Assembly (NCBI RefSeq): GCF_009900745.1
Contig: NZ_WXVU01000022.1
Location: 1 to 64,000 of the forward strand
From: Chryseobacterium sp. c4a
GTDB taxonomy: Bacteria; Bacteroidota; Bacteroidia; Flavobacteriales; Weeksellaceae
DNA: 64,000 bases
Direction of reading: 5' to 3'
Position 1 is the stretch's first letter. Each line of letters starts with the position of its first letter. The position numbers and the translations under genes are program-made. Positions 24,183 to 32,587 of this stretch are shown here, piece by piece. The notes below the pieces were generated by a model. The model did no database searches, was not told where the DNA came from, and worked only from the letters and a program-made list of their open reading frames with translations.

Positions 24183-25436
24183 GTGAAAGTTTCAAAATTA
24201 GCAGCGAACCTGATCGGTTCTGAAATTGTAAAAATTGGTAACGAAGTAAATGATCTAAAAGCAAAAGGTGCAGAAATTGCCAATCTTACTATTGGTGACC
24301 TGAATTCCAATATCTATCCTATTCCAGCATTGCTGAAGGAAGAAATTCAGAAAGCCTATCAGAATAATCTGACAAATTATCCACCTGCCAACGGACTTTT
24401 ATCTTTAAGAAAAGAAGTTTCCAAAGACTTAAAAAACAGATGGAACCTGGAGTACTCTCCAAATGATATTTTAATTACAGCGGGATCAAGACCTTTGATC
24501 TATGCCGTATACAAAACGATTGTAGACGAAGGAGATAAAGTAGTATATCCTACACCATCTTGGAACAACAATCACTATGCTTACCTTACTTCAGCCAATG
24601 CTGTAGAAGTAAAAACAAAGCCTGAAACCAATTTCCTGCCAACAGCAGATGATTTAAGACCTCACCTGGATGGAGCAGTTCTATTGGCACTTTGCTCACC
24701 ATTGAACCCAACGGGAACAATGTTTACAAGAGAGCAGCTTTCTGAAATTTGTGAATTGGTGATTGCTGAAAACAAAAAAAGAGGAGCAGACGAAAAACCG
24801 TTATACCTAATGTATGACCAAATCTATTCTAACCTTACTTTTGGTGCAGAACACGTAGATCCGGTTTCTCTTTTCCCTGAAATGAAAGAATATACAGTGT
24901 ATATCGATGGAATTTCAAAATGTTTGGCTGCTACGGGAGTACGTGTAGGATGGGGATTTGGCCCTGCGCATATCATTGATAAGATGAAAGCACTTCTTAC
25001 TCACGTTGGAGCATGGGCACCAAAACCAGAGCAGGAAGCTACAGCAAAATTCTATGAAAACCCTGAGAATGTAAATGTATTCGTAGAAGACTTCAAAGGA
25101 AAATTAGAAGAAAGCTTAAAAGTTCTTCACGGTGGAGTTCAGGATTTGAAGGGAAAAGGCCTTTCTGTAGACAGTATCGAACCGATGGGAGCGCTTTACC
25201 TTACCATCAAATTAGATTATATCGGAAAAACAAAACCGGATGGAGCAGTAATTGGAAACTCTTCAGACCTTGTATTCTACTTAATCAATGAGGCTGGTGT
25301 TGCTTTAGTTCCGTTCTCAGCATTCGGGGAAGCTCAATCTGAGCCTTGGTTCCGTGCTTCCGTTGGAGGATTAGCTGTAGATGAGATCAAAGTAATGCTT
25401 CCAAAATTGGAAACAGCTTTGAATAATCTGAAATAA
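24183..25436 (+). CDS. Pyridoxal-phosphate aminotransferase, class I/II
   Basis: 417 aa starting at GTG 24183 (VKVSKLAANLIGSEIVKIG). Fold-type I aminotransferase: NYPPANGLLSLRKEVS, LCSPLNPTGTMF (substrate/PLP contact), YDQIYSNLTF, and the PLP-lysine in YIDGISKCLAATGVRVGWG. Substrate probably aspartate or another amino acid; close relatives are annotated as aspartate aminotransferases. Ends at a large hairpin. Confidence 0.92.
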   Translation: MKVSKLAANLIGSEIVKIGNEVNDLKAKGAEIANLTIGDLNSNIYPIPALLKEEIQKAYQNNLTNYPPANGLLSLRKEVSKDLKNRWNLEYSPNDILITAGSRPLIYAVYKTIVDEGDKVVYPTPSWNNNHYAYLTSANAVEVKTKPETNFLPTADDLRPHLDGAVLLALCSPLNPTGTMFTREQLSEICELVIAENKKRGADEKPLYLMYDQIYSNLTFGAEHVDPVSLFPEMKEYTVYIDGISKCLAATGVRVGWGFGPAHIIDKMKALLTHVGAWAPKPEQEATAKFYENPENVNVFVEDFKGKLEESLKVLHGGVQDLKGKGLSVDSIEPMGALYLTIKLDYIGKTKPDGAVIGNSSDLVFYLINEAGVALVPFSAFGEAQSEPWFRASVGGLAVDEIKVMLPKLETALNNLK

Positions 25437-25456
25437 TTAGATTAATTAAGTTATAA

Positions 25457-25516
25457 ATGTACCAGTGTAACAATAGCCACCAATAAAAAGATTGGTAAAT
25501 TGTTACACTGGTACAT
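25457..25516. repeat. Long inverted repeat (18-bp perfect arms, nested hairpin)
   Basis: Arms at 25457-25474 and 25499-25516 are exact reverse complements (ATGTACCAGTGTAACAAT and its complement). Inside lies a second hairpin ACCAAT-AAAAAG-ATTGGT. It has no T-run directly after it and is followed by AT-rich words (TTGCTATATTGCTACATTA). Located between the aminotransferase and the next membrane protein gene; it may terminate weakly, or be a dispersed palindromic element. Confidence 0.8.
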
Positions 25517-25547
25517 TGCTATATTGCTACATTATAGTAATTAACCC

Positions 25548-26138
25548 ATGAAACCTCAAAAAAAACCTCTCATTGAAACAAAATATCTATTTTATTTCAC
25601 ATTGGTTATCATTCCATTAGTGATCATCAGTGTTTGGCTTTCCGGAACGGGTGATCACCGTTCATTATTTCAAAACTCTATGATATCAACCTCAATTTTG
25701 GGAGTTGTATTTTTCCTGTTCATCACTTTAGGATTGTATTATGGTCTGAAGTTAAAAGATAATGTAGGAAATATTTTAAATAGGGAAAGAATCAAAAAGT
25801 ATGTTGATAAAACACCTACAATGGATGGTTTTGATTTTGACCCGCCTGCAGTAGGAGATGGAATAGGAGGTATCATTGTTTCAATTCTCTTATGGATTAT
25901 ATTTTCCATTTTACTTGTATTCCTTTTATCTTTTCTTGGGCTTTTCTTTTGGTCAGCAGTTTTTCTTTTAGGAGCAATGTTGTACTGGATTTTTTTCAGA
26001 GCATTAAGATTAGTATTTAAAAACTCCCGCAAATGCAAAGGAGATTTTGTAAAAAGCATTGGATTTGGCTTTCTATACTCGTTTGTCTATATTTCCTGGA
26101 TCTATGGGATCATTTTCCTGATCAATTATATCAACTAA
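25548..26138 (+). CDS. Integral membrane protein, unknown function
   Basis: 196 aa with four or five hydrophobic segments (about 13-30, 42-65, 110-150 and 168-190). The cytoplasmic loop at 70-105 has DKTPTMDGFDFDPPAVGDG. I do not recognise a family. No signal peptide. Confidence 0.72.
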   Translation: MKPQKKPLIETKYLFYFTLVIIPLVIISVWLSGTGDHRSLFQNSMISTSILGVVFFLFITLGLYYGLKLKDNVGNILNRERIKKYVDKTPTMDGFDFDPPAVGDGIGGIIVSILLWIIFSILLVFLLSFLGLFFWSAVFLLGAMLYWIFFRALRLVFKNSRKCKGDFVKSIGFGFLYSFVYISWIYGIIFLINYIN

Positions 26139-26270
26139 GTCCTAGGTGTTATTTTACAAAAAAATTAAATAAATATTAAAAATTAAATAAATATTTTGTA
26201 GTAAGGCTAACAAGGAATTATCTTTGAGCCCTTTATAAGCTAAGAATAAACAGGGTTGAAAACAACAACG

Positions 26271-27257
26271 ATGAAAAAATTGAGATTTTTGCTATTGCCA
26301 ATGTCCATATTGGTATGTTCACAAGAGGTGGATACACTGCAGGTAAAGGAGCTTTCACAGATGCCTGAACTTCCCAAAGTACAAACATATACCCTAAAAG
26401 ATGGATCTGTACGAACGTATCCAAAGCCTAAATTGCTGGATTTTGTGACCAAACTGCCTCGAAATTTTATTGATACTAATAAAGACTTTGTAGCAAAAGA
26501 TCATGCTTATTATTTAGGAGGTGCTATTGCCTCAACATTAATCCTATTGCCTTTTGATCAGAAATTAATTGATAATTCAAGAGAACTTGGAGAAAGATGG
26601 GGAATGGATAAAGATAACAACTATACTAAAGTAGGTGGGGTTTTCAAAATCCCTAAAGACATCGGATCTACACTGTATCTTATAGGAAATGGTTCTACAT
26701 TAGTATTTCTGGGAATTGGTTTTGGAGCCTATGGTTTAATTAAAAATGATTACAGAGCACAGGCAACTGCCAGTGGATTAATGGAAAGTTTAATCCTTTC
26801 CGGGGTTTTCACTCAAACAATCAAAAGAATTACCGGAAGAGAAAGCCCGTTTATAGCAGAAGAAAATGGAAATAAAGGAGGTGCTTGGAATCCGTTTCCA
26901 AGTTTTTCAGCATTTGGGAAAAATACATCTAATTATGATGCCATGCCATCCGGGCACTTAACAACGTTTATGGCTGGTATTACTGTGATTGCCGACAACT
27001 ATCCGGATGCAAAATGGATAAAACCTGTAGGATATACATTAGCCGGAGCTTTATGTTTTCAGATGATGCAAAGTAAAGTTCACTGGGCTTCCGACTATCC
27101 GGTAGCACTATTAATGGGATATTTTATCGGAAAAACAATCTCAAAAAGCAGATATACTTCCTCAGAAAAGACAATAGGAAAAACAAAATATAAATTTGAC
27201 CTTATGGCATCCCGCCAATGGGAATATAATATGGTAGGGGTAAAGCTGTCTTTTTAA
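26271..27257 (+). CDS. Phosphatase PAP2 family protein
   Basis: 328 aa from ATG 26271, with an N-terminal export signal (MKKLRFLLLPMSILVCSQ). The lipid phosphatase signature is present: KRITGRESP (about 190), PSGHLTTFMAG (about 232) and SKVHWASDYPVALLMGY (about 277), i.e. motifs 1-3 with the catalytic His pair. Probably an outer- or inner-membrane acid phosphatase acting on lipid phosphates such as undecaprenyl pyrophosphate or phosphatidic acid. Confidence 0.9.
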   Translation: MKKLRFLLLPMSILVCSQEVDTLQVKELSQMPELPKVQTYTLKDGSVRTYPKPKLLDFVTKLPRNFIDTNKDFVAKDHAYYLGGAIASTLILLPFDQKLIDNSRELGERWGMDKDNNYTKVGGVFKIPKDIGSTLYLIGNGSTLVFLGIGFGAYGLIKNDYRAQATASGLMESLILSGVFTQTIKRITGRESPFIAEENGNKGGAWNPFPSFSAFGKNTSNYDAMPSGHLTTFMAGITVIADNYPDAKWIKPVGYTLAGALCFQMMQSKVHWASDYPVALLMGYFIGKTISKSRYTSSEKTIGKTKYKFDLMASRQWEYNMVGVKLSF

Positions 27258-27291
27258 TCTATAGACTCATTTAAATAAAAATCTATATCCG

Positions 27292-27330
27292 ATTCTCACA
27301 TTTTCATCGAAGATGTGGGAATTTTGTTTT
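27292..27330 (+). terminator. Terminator-like hairpin after PAP2 gene
   Basis: ATTCTCACAT / ATGTGGGAAT stem (one G-T) with 11-nt loop, then TTTTGTTTTT. Confidence 0.7.
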
Positions 27331-27489
27331 TGAGAAGAATAAAAACTACTGATTTTAATGAGGAAATTAGACAGAATACCACATTTATAGGACAAACTAA
27401 AATAGTTTTCACTATTTTTGATCTGAATAAGCCATATATTCGTCTTTGTACAGATGATGGCTTGAAAAGATTTAATTAATATTTACTGA

Positions 27490-28212
27490 ATGAAAATAAT
27501 CGCTGTCATCCCTGCACGCTATGAAGCAAGCCGTTTTCCGGGAAAACTAATGCAGATACTGGGAGAAAAAACTGTTATTACCACCACTTATCAAAATGTA
27601 GTAGAAACAGGACTGTTTGACGAAGTATTTGTAGCAACAGATTCTGAAATCATCTTTGATGAAATTACCCAAAATGGAGGAAAAGCTGTAATGACAGGAC
27701 AACACGAAACAGGAAGCGATCGTATTGCAGAAGCTGTACAAAATATCCATTGTGATATCGTTATTAATGTTCAGGGTGATGAGCCTTTCCTAAAGCTAGA
27801 GCCTTTACAACAACTGATCGAAGTTTTTAAACAGGACATACAACAGGAAATCTCTTTGGCATCATTAAAAATAAGATTGTCCGGAAAAGAAGAAATAGAA
27901 AACCCTAATAATGTAAAAGTAATTACTGATAATAATGGTTTTGCACTATATTTTAGCCGTTCCGCTATCCCTTTTCACAGAGAAACATCCTATGATGTAA
28001 GCTACTTTAAGCATATCGGAGTATATGCATTCAGAAAAGAAGCCTTATTACAATTTTCAAAACTGGAAATGAAACCATTAGAAATATCGGAAAAGATTGA
28101 ATGCATCCGCTATCTGGAATACGGAATGAAAATCAAAATGATAGAAACCAATTTCGTTGGGGTAGGTATTGATACACCCGAAGACCTGGAAAAAGCAAGA
28201 AAGTTGATTTAA
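27490..28212 (+). CDS. kdsB: 3-deoxy-manno-octulosonate cytidylyltransferase
   Basis: 240 aa, a full-length KdsB. N-terminal IAVIPARYEASRFPGKLM contains the nucleotide-binding motif; ETGSDRIAEA and VINVQGDEPFL are the CMP-Kdo synthetase signatures. It activates Kdo as CMP-Kdo for lipopolysaccharide core synthesis. The partner gene kdsA lies about 24 kb downstream in the window. Preceded by roughly 230 bases of non-coding sequence that contains the PAP2 terminator. Confidence 0.96.
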   Translation: MKIIAVIPARYEASRFPGKLMQILGEKTVITTTYQNVVETGLFDEVFVATDSEIIFDEITQNGGKAVMTGQHETGSDRIAEAVQNIHCDIVINVQGDEPFLKLEPLQQLIEVFKQDIQQEISLASLKIRLSGKEEIENPNNVKVITDNNGFALYFSRSAIPFHRETSYDVSYFKHIGVYAFRKEALLQFSKLEMKPLEISEKIECIRYLEYGMKIKMIETNFVGVGIDTPEDLEKARKLI

Positions 28213-28501
28213 TACGATGAAAGTGAGATCGTTTGAGAATATTTAAATCCAATCCGATGATTAGATAGCTCAGCTTTCTTCCTGTTTTTGCTTTTTATCC
28301 CAATTCCTCTTATATTTGAATTGATAAATAAGTTATTAAGAGGATTAGATATCTTACGAGAGAATCAATCAGAGAAGATTCTGCTCTCTAAAAATTTGAA
28401 AATAAAATATTATACCTTACATAAGCGTTAGGTTTTAAAGAAGATCCGGGATCATTTTAATGATGGAAACTTTCTTTAAATAACTATTTTAATAAATCTA
28501 A
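28213..28501. other. Intergenic region, no recognised feature
   Basis: 289 bases after kdsB. No open frame of note, no clear hairpin with T-run, and no similarity noticed to other parts of the window. Confidence 0.5.
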
Positions 28502-29167
28502 ATGAAAAAAATAATATACTTAGCCCTTTTTACCGTTACAAGTTCACTGTATTATGCTCAGACTGCAAAGGAAATTATTGATAAAAATATTGAATTATCC
28601 GGAGGTCTCACCAATTGGAAACTTTTAAATTCCGTATTGCTACAGGGAAAAGTGGTATTAGGAGTTAAAGATGAATACCCTATAAAAATTTACCAGCAGC
28701 GTCCTAATCTTACGAAAACAATTATTGTAACCGGAGGAAAGGAAACAGCCATTGAAGGTTTTGACGGAAATAAAGGCTATGCAATGAATTATGCAGCCAA
28801 TAAACTTCAGGAATATCCGGAATACGTACCCGAAAGTTTTGATAACGATTTTATTGATTGGGAAAATAAAGGCTTTGTTGCCAAATATCTTGGAAAAGAA
28901 AAAGTAGGAGAGGTCTATTGCCATAAAGTGGAGCTTACCAAGAATGTGAATAAGAATATGTATTATTTTGATACAACCACTTATATGCTCTTAAAGGAAA
29001 TTAAAAAAGAAGAAACTGTAGTATATTCCGATTATAAAAAAGTAGGAAATCTTACGATGCCTTTCAGAATAGAATCTTCAAGCCCTAAAAAAGATGGAGA
29101 TTATGTGATGGTGCTTAATAGAATAGATGTCAACAAGGTGTTTCCTGCGAATATCTTTAAGTTTTAA
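28502..29167 (+). CDS. LolA-like outer-membrane-sorting family protein
   Basis: 221 aa with signal peptide (ending SSLYYAQ, residues 1-20). Beta-rich body with TAKEIIDKNIELSGGLTNW, FRIESSSPKKDGDYV and a core similar to the LolA-like fold (half-barrel with hydrophobic cavity). Such proteins are common in Bacteroidota and are mostly of unknown ligand. Periplasmic. Upstream of glutathione peroxidase by 37 bases. Confidence 0.75.
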   Translation: MKKIIYLALFTVTSSLYYAQTAKEIIDKNIELSGGLTNWKLLNSVLLQGKVVLGVKDEYPIKIYQQRPNLTKTIIVTGGKETAIEGFDGNKGYAMNYAANKLQEYPEYVPESFDNDFIDWENKGFVAKYLGKEKVGEVYCHKVELTKNVNKNMYYFDTTTYMLLKEIKKEETVVYSDYKKVGNLTMPFRIESSSPKKDGDYVMVLNRIDVNKVFPANIFKF

Positions 29168-29204
29168 TTCACCCGCAGTTCAGACTGCATAAAATTGATA
29201 AGAA

Positions 29205-29780
29205 ATGAAAAATATTTTTTTACTGTTGCTTTCATTAACAGCGTTCTTGCAAAGCTGCACCAATCAAAAAAGTGAAATTTCTAAAGCTAAAACCAATGAA
29301 CTTATGGGAAAAACAATATATGACTTTAAAGTAGAAAGCCTTGACGGTAAGGAAATCAACTTTGCAGATTTCAAAGGAAAAAAGATCCTGATCGTGAATA
29401 CCGCTTCAGAGTGTGGGTTCACCCCACAGTATGCAGATCTTGAAAAAGTATATGAAGAATATAAAGATAAGTTGGTAGTCGTAGGTTTTCCAGCTAATAA
29501 CTTTGGTGGACAAGAGCCCGGAACTAACACTGAAATCGGAAAATTCTGCCAGAAAAATTACGGGGTAACATTCCCAATGGCAGCAAAAGTTTCTGTAAAA
29601 GGAGATGATACAGCACCTATTTTTAAATATTTAACAGAGCAGGAGCTAAATGGAGTGAAAAATACAACCATCCTTTGGAACTTTACCAAATTCCTGATCG
29701 ATGAAAACGGAAAATTGATTGATAGTTATGTAAGTACAACAAAACCTACAAGCGAATCAATTACAAAGCATTTGAAATAA
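29205..29780 (+). CDS. Glutathione peroxidase-like lipoprotein
   Basis: 191 aa. Lipobox TAFLQSC (Cys18). Thioredoxin-fold GPx body: VNTASECGFTPQYADLEKVY with peroxidatic Cys (not selenocysteine), GFPANNFGGQEPGTN, and ILWNFTKFLID with the Trp/Asn of the catalytic tetrad. The envelope location and Cys form suggest thioredoxin-dependent peroxidase activity rather than glutathione; this is inferred. Confidence 0.92.
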   Translation: MKNIFLLLLSLTAFLQSCTNQKSEISKAKTNELMGKTIYDFKVESLDGKEINFADFKGKKILIVNTASECGFTPQYADLEKVYEEYKDKLVVVGFPANNFGGQEPGTNTEIGKFCQKNYGVTFPMAAKVSVKGDDTAPIFKYLTEQELNGVKNTTILWNFTKFLIDENGKLIDSYVSTTKPTSESITKHLK

Positions 29781-29803
29781 GAAATAAAAAATTATATTTT
29801 TTA

Positions 29804-29832
29804 CAAAGTGGATGGTTACATCCACTTTTTTT
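29804..29832 (+). terminator. Rho-independent terminator after GPx gene
   Basis: Stem AAAGTGGATG / CATCCACTTT with loop GTTA followed by a T-run. The T-run precedes the next start codon at 29844 by a dozen bases. Confidence 0.85.
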
Positions 29833-29843
29833 ATTTTTACAGG

Positions 29844-30638
29844 ATGAAAAAACTATTAACGATCTGTATTCTGATTCTTTTTGTAAAAGGATTCTCTCAG
29901 GATAATTATTTCTTAGGAAAAACCAATTATTGTACTCCTCAAAAACAAGATTCTAAAAAAGATTTTGAAATGGCAATTCTCGCCCTTCAATTTCCTAAGT
30001 ATTATGGGGGAGTTACTAATCTGATGATGAAAGTTGTAAAGGAAGATTCTACCTATTGTGATGCCCATTTTATGGCAGGATATCTTTTCAGGTTACAAGA
30101 TATGCATAAAGAAGCATTAGTAATGTATTACATTGCAGACAGTCTATCTCAAAATAAAGCTCCAATATTTAAACAGAATCTTGCTGTACAATATATGAAA
30201 TTTGGGAAGGTAGAAAAAGCTAGAAAGAAATATGAGGAAATCATAAAATATTTTCCCGGTGATCCTGAAGGATATTATGGAGTTGCCAATACTGCTTTGG
30301 TATTGGAAGATTACGATAAAGGAATAGAAAATTTAAAAAAGGCAGAGGAACGCTATAACTATATAGGATCTGTAAAAATGGATGTAAAGTATATGTTTGG
30401 GGCATTGTACTGTCTTAAGGAAGCCTATGATGAAGCTCTTCCTTACCTGGATGAAGCCTATCCCACATACAAAAAAGATGAAAACTATCTGGCATTATAT
30501 GCTCTTACCCAAATAAAGGTGGGCAGAAAAAAGAGTGATGAAAAACTGATTAAAAAAGCCCAAAAAACGTTCGATAAAATAAAAAATAAAAATATCGCTG
30601 AAAATATTTCAGGAAAACTGAAAAAAGAATTCTCTTAA
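29844..30638 (+). CDS. Secreted TPR protein
   Basis: 264 aa from ATG 29844 (MKKLLTICILILFVKGFSQ, signal peptide). An upstream in-frame start would lie inside the terminator, so it is rejected. TPR repeats are seen through the body: AHFMAGYLFRLQDMHKEALVMYYIA, QYMKFGKVEKARKKYEEIIKYFP, and YGVANTALVLEDYDKGIENLKKA. Function unknown; periplasmic scaffold type. Confidence 0.85.
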   Translation: MKKLLTICILILFVKGFSQDNYFLGKTNYCTPQKQDSKKDFEMAILALQFPKYYGGVTNLMMKVVKEDSTYCDAHFMAGYLFRLQDMHKEALVMYYIADSLSQNKAPIFKQNLAVQYMKFGKVEKARKKYEEIIKYFPGDPEGYYGVANTALVLEDYDKGIENLKKAEERYNYIGSVKMDVKYMFGALYCLKEAYDEALPYLDEAYPTYKKDENYLALYALTQIKVGRKKSDEKLIKKAQKTFDKIKNKNIAENISGKLKKEFS

Positions 30639-30679
30639 GATTTGTTCTTACTTTAAAAAGAATACTAAGGAATTCCATA

Positions 30680-30735
30680 AATCTGTGCAATCTGTGATTA
30701 AATAAATATTACCATAGATTGCACGGATTTTTTTA
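30680..30735. terminator. Bidirectional hairpin between convergent genes
   Basis: Arms 30680-30696 and 30713-30729 match over 17 bp with two G-T pairs (AATCTGTGCAATCTGTG against CATAGATTGCACGGATT). Lies between the plus-strand TPR gene and the minus-strand SDR gene, and is followed by Ts. Words like AATCTGTG recur in other intergenic regions here. Confidence 0.75.
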
Positions 30736-31395
30736 TGATTTATCAATTATCTTATCTGCAAAACAAAAAATATTTCCAAGTTTAATACTAGAGTAGCCAT
30801 TACTTTTTATCTTGGAAGAATTAATCATAGCCTTTGCTAAAATATCTGTAGGTAAAGGCTTTTGACTTTCCAGTAGCCCCAATTTATTAGCAAACTTTAT
30901 AATTCGGCTGCCCAGAACTTCACCGGTTCTTTCTGAATTTTTCCGTTCCAACATTCCGGGTTTAAAAATGGTGATTTTATTAAAGTGTAGTTGTTTTACA
31001 GCTTCTTCCAGTTCGCCTTTCATTTTAGAATAAAAAATCTTAGATTTCGGATTGGCACCATAAGCTGAAACCAGAATATAATCTTCCACATTATTTTCCC
31101 TGGCAGCTTTAGCAAATTCATACTGATAATCAAAATCTACTTTTTTCTGAGCTTCTTTACTTCCGGCATCTTTCAATGTAGTTCCCAAACAAGAAAATGC
31201 TACATCTCCCTTTACCATCCCTTTCCATTCTTCAGGTTTTTCGAAATTTACAACATGAACAGTAAGCCTTTCGTTCTCAATTCCAACTGGTTTTCTAACA
31301 AAAATATCGACTTCCTCAAAAGCCTTATCGTTGAGTAACTGATTGACCAAATCTTTTCCTGTAGCGCCCGTAGCACCTATTACTAAAGCTTTCAT
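30733..31395 (-). CDS. NAD(P)H-binding protein, atypical SDR
   Basis: 220 aa. N-terminal Rossmann motif MKALVIGATGATGKDLVNQLL (GxxGxxG type), then FSCLGTTLKDAGSKEAQKKVDFDY and EDYILVSAYGANPKSKIFYSKMKGELE, which has YxxxK-like spacing. Resembles the small NAD(P)H-binding/NmrA-like oxidoreductases. Substrate unknown. The start region on the minus strand is near the 7-bp tandem repeat at 31448-31510. Confidence 0.85.
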   Translation of the reverse strand: MKALVIGATGATGKDLVNQLLNDKAFEEVDIFVRKPVGIENERLTVHVVNFEKPEEWKGMVKGDVAFSCLGTTLKDAGSKEAQKKVDFDYQYEFAKAARENNVEDYILVSAYGANPKSKIFYSKMKGELEEAVKQLHFNKITIFKPGMLERKNSERTGEVLGSRIIKFANKLGLLESQKPLPTDILAKAMINSSKIKSNGYSSIKLGNIFCFADKIIDKS

Positions 31396-31447
31396 AACAA
31401 TGAGGTTTGATGTGATGTATTTTCTTTCTTAAATTTACTAAATTTGA

Positions 31448-31510
31448 ATAAAAGATAAAAGATAAAAGATAAAAGATAAAAGATAAAAGATAAAAGATAA
31501 AAGATAAAAG
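31448..31510. repeat. Tandem 7-bp microsatellite, nine units of ATAAAAG
   Basis: Nine uninterrupted copies of ATAAAAG. Located 53 bases upstream of the NAD(P)H-binding protein start (minus strand) and about 90 upstream of the MmcQ-like gene (plus strand). Such tracts can slip and alter promoter spacing. Confidence 0.95.
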
Positions 31511-31600
31511 ATCTTATCATTAAACATCTTGTCTATCATTTATAAATTATTATTAATCACATGACTCATTATACTTATTATTAATTACTCATAAAAAACC

Positions 31601-31954
31601 ATGGATGCCAACGAAATACTAGACTATTGTCTTGCCAAAAAAGCAGTTACGGAAAGTTTTCCTTTTGATAATGAAACCCTTGTTCTAAAGGTAGATTCCA
31701 AAATGTTTCTATTGATGGGGCTGGAAAGACAACCCTTGTCAATCAATGTTAAGACAGATCCGGAATGGAGTGCAGAACTTCGGGAGCAATATCCTCAGAT
31801 TACAGGAGCCTATCACATGAATAAAACCCATTGGAATTCAGTTGATGTAGACGGTTTGAAAAGAGAGTTGATTTTTAAGTTAATAGATCATTCTTACGAT
31901 TTAGTATTTAAATCCCTTACTAAGAAAGTCCAAAATACAATCAATAATTCTTAA
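31601..31954 (+). CDS. MmcQ/YjbR family protein
   Basis: 117 aa. LDYCLAKKAVTESFPFDNETLVLKVDSKMFLLMGLE and GAYHMNKTHWNSVDVDG are the YjbR/MmcQ signatures (double-stranded DNA-binding-like fold). Function in bacteria poorly known. Divergent from the SDR gene, sharing the repeat-containing intergenic region. Confidence 0.92.
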   Translation: MDANEILDYCLAKKAVTESFPFDNETLVLKVDSKMFLLMGLERQPLSINVKTDPEWSAELREQYPQITGAYHMNKTHWNSVDVDGLKRELIFKLIDHSYDLVFKSLTKKVQNTINNS

Positions 31955-32055
31955 AAATGTTCAGGTAATGCTTCGAATTAAAATCAATTCGGGTATGGAT
32001 TTTGTTATCAAATATTTGTGAAATATTGAATACACATTAATTAAAATAAGAATAT

Positions 32056-32544
32056 ATGAAAAATCACCTTTTATTATTCATGGCAGCAAGTGCATTGACA
32101 CTTTCAAGTTGTAACAAAACAGAAAAGAAAACAGCTCCTGAAGCTTCAGTATCTGAGAAAGCGACAGAAAATTCTTCGGATAATCTTAAAATTGAATTTA
32201 CAGGAACAGATAAATTTACAATTAAGAATCCAAAGCTTAAAGTGAGCTTATATGGAATAAGTGAGGGATTACAGGATGCTCCTGCAACCTTAATTACTGA
32301 AAAAGAATTTGAAGGAAAGGAAATTCCTTTTACTATTGAATTGCCGGTACCAAAAGATGCGGAAAGTAAAATCACTCCAAAACCTACAAATGGAGTAAAA
32401 TATTATATTGCTACAGAATGGGATTCAGACGGAAATGGAAAAGCCAATGAAAAAGGAGATATCTTTATTGACCATGATAAAGCATTTCCTAATGTAAAAC
32501 TAAATAGTGAAGTCCAAAAAATCTACGTAAAGACTTTAAAATAA
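32056..32544 (+). CDS. Lipoprotein, unknown function
   Basis: 162 aa. Lipobox LTLSSC (Cys19), then a short charged linker. Beta-rich domain with FTGTDKFTIKNPKLKVSLYG and an EF-like acidic segment WDSDGNGKANEKGDIFIDHDKAF that could bind Ca2+ (D-x-D-G-N-G spacing). No family recognised. Confidence 0.75.
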   Translation: MKNHLLLFMAASALTLSSCNKTEKKTAPEASVSEKATENSSDNLKIEFTGTDKFTIKNPKLKVSLYGISEGLQDAPATLITEKEFEGKEIPFTIELPVPKDAESKITPKPTNGVKYYIATEWDSDGNGKANEKGDIFIDHDKAFPNVKLNSEVQKIYVKTLK

Positions 32545-32553
32545 AAAAATAAG

Positions 32554-32585
32554 AAAGGCTATTCAAAAATGAATAGCCTTTTTTA
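32554..32585. terminator. Bidirectional terminator
   Basis: Perfect stem AAGGCTATTC / GAATAGCCTT with loop AAAAAT, A-run left and T-run right, between the convergent lipoprotein gene and ribF. Confidence 0.9.
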
Positions 32586-32587
32586 TC

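Noticed and set aside
31448..31510. Possible CRISPR array
   Set aside because: The units are 7 bp, contiguous and have no spacers, so it is a microsatellite.
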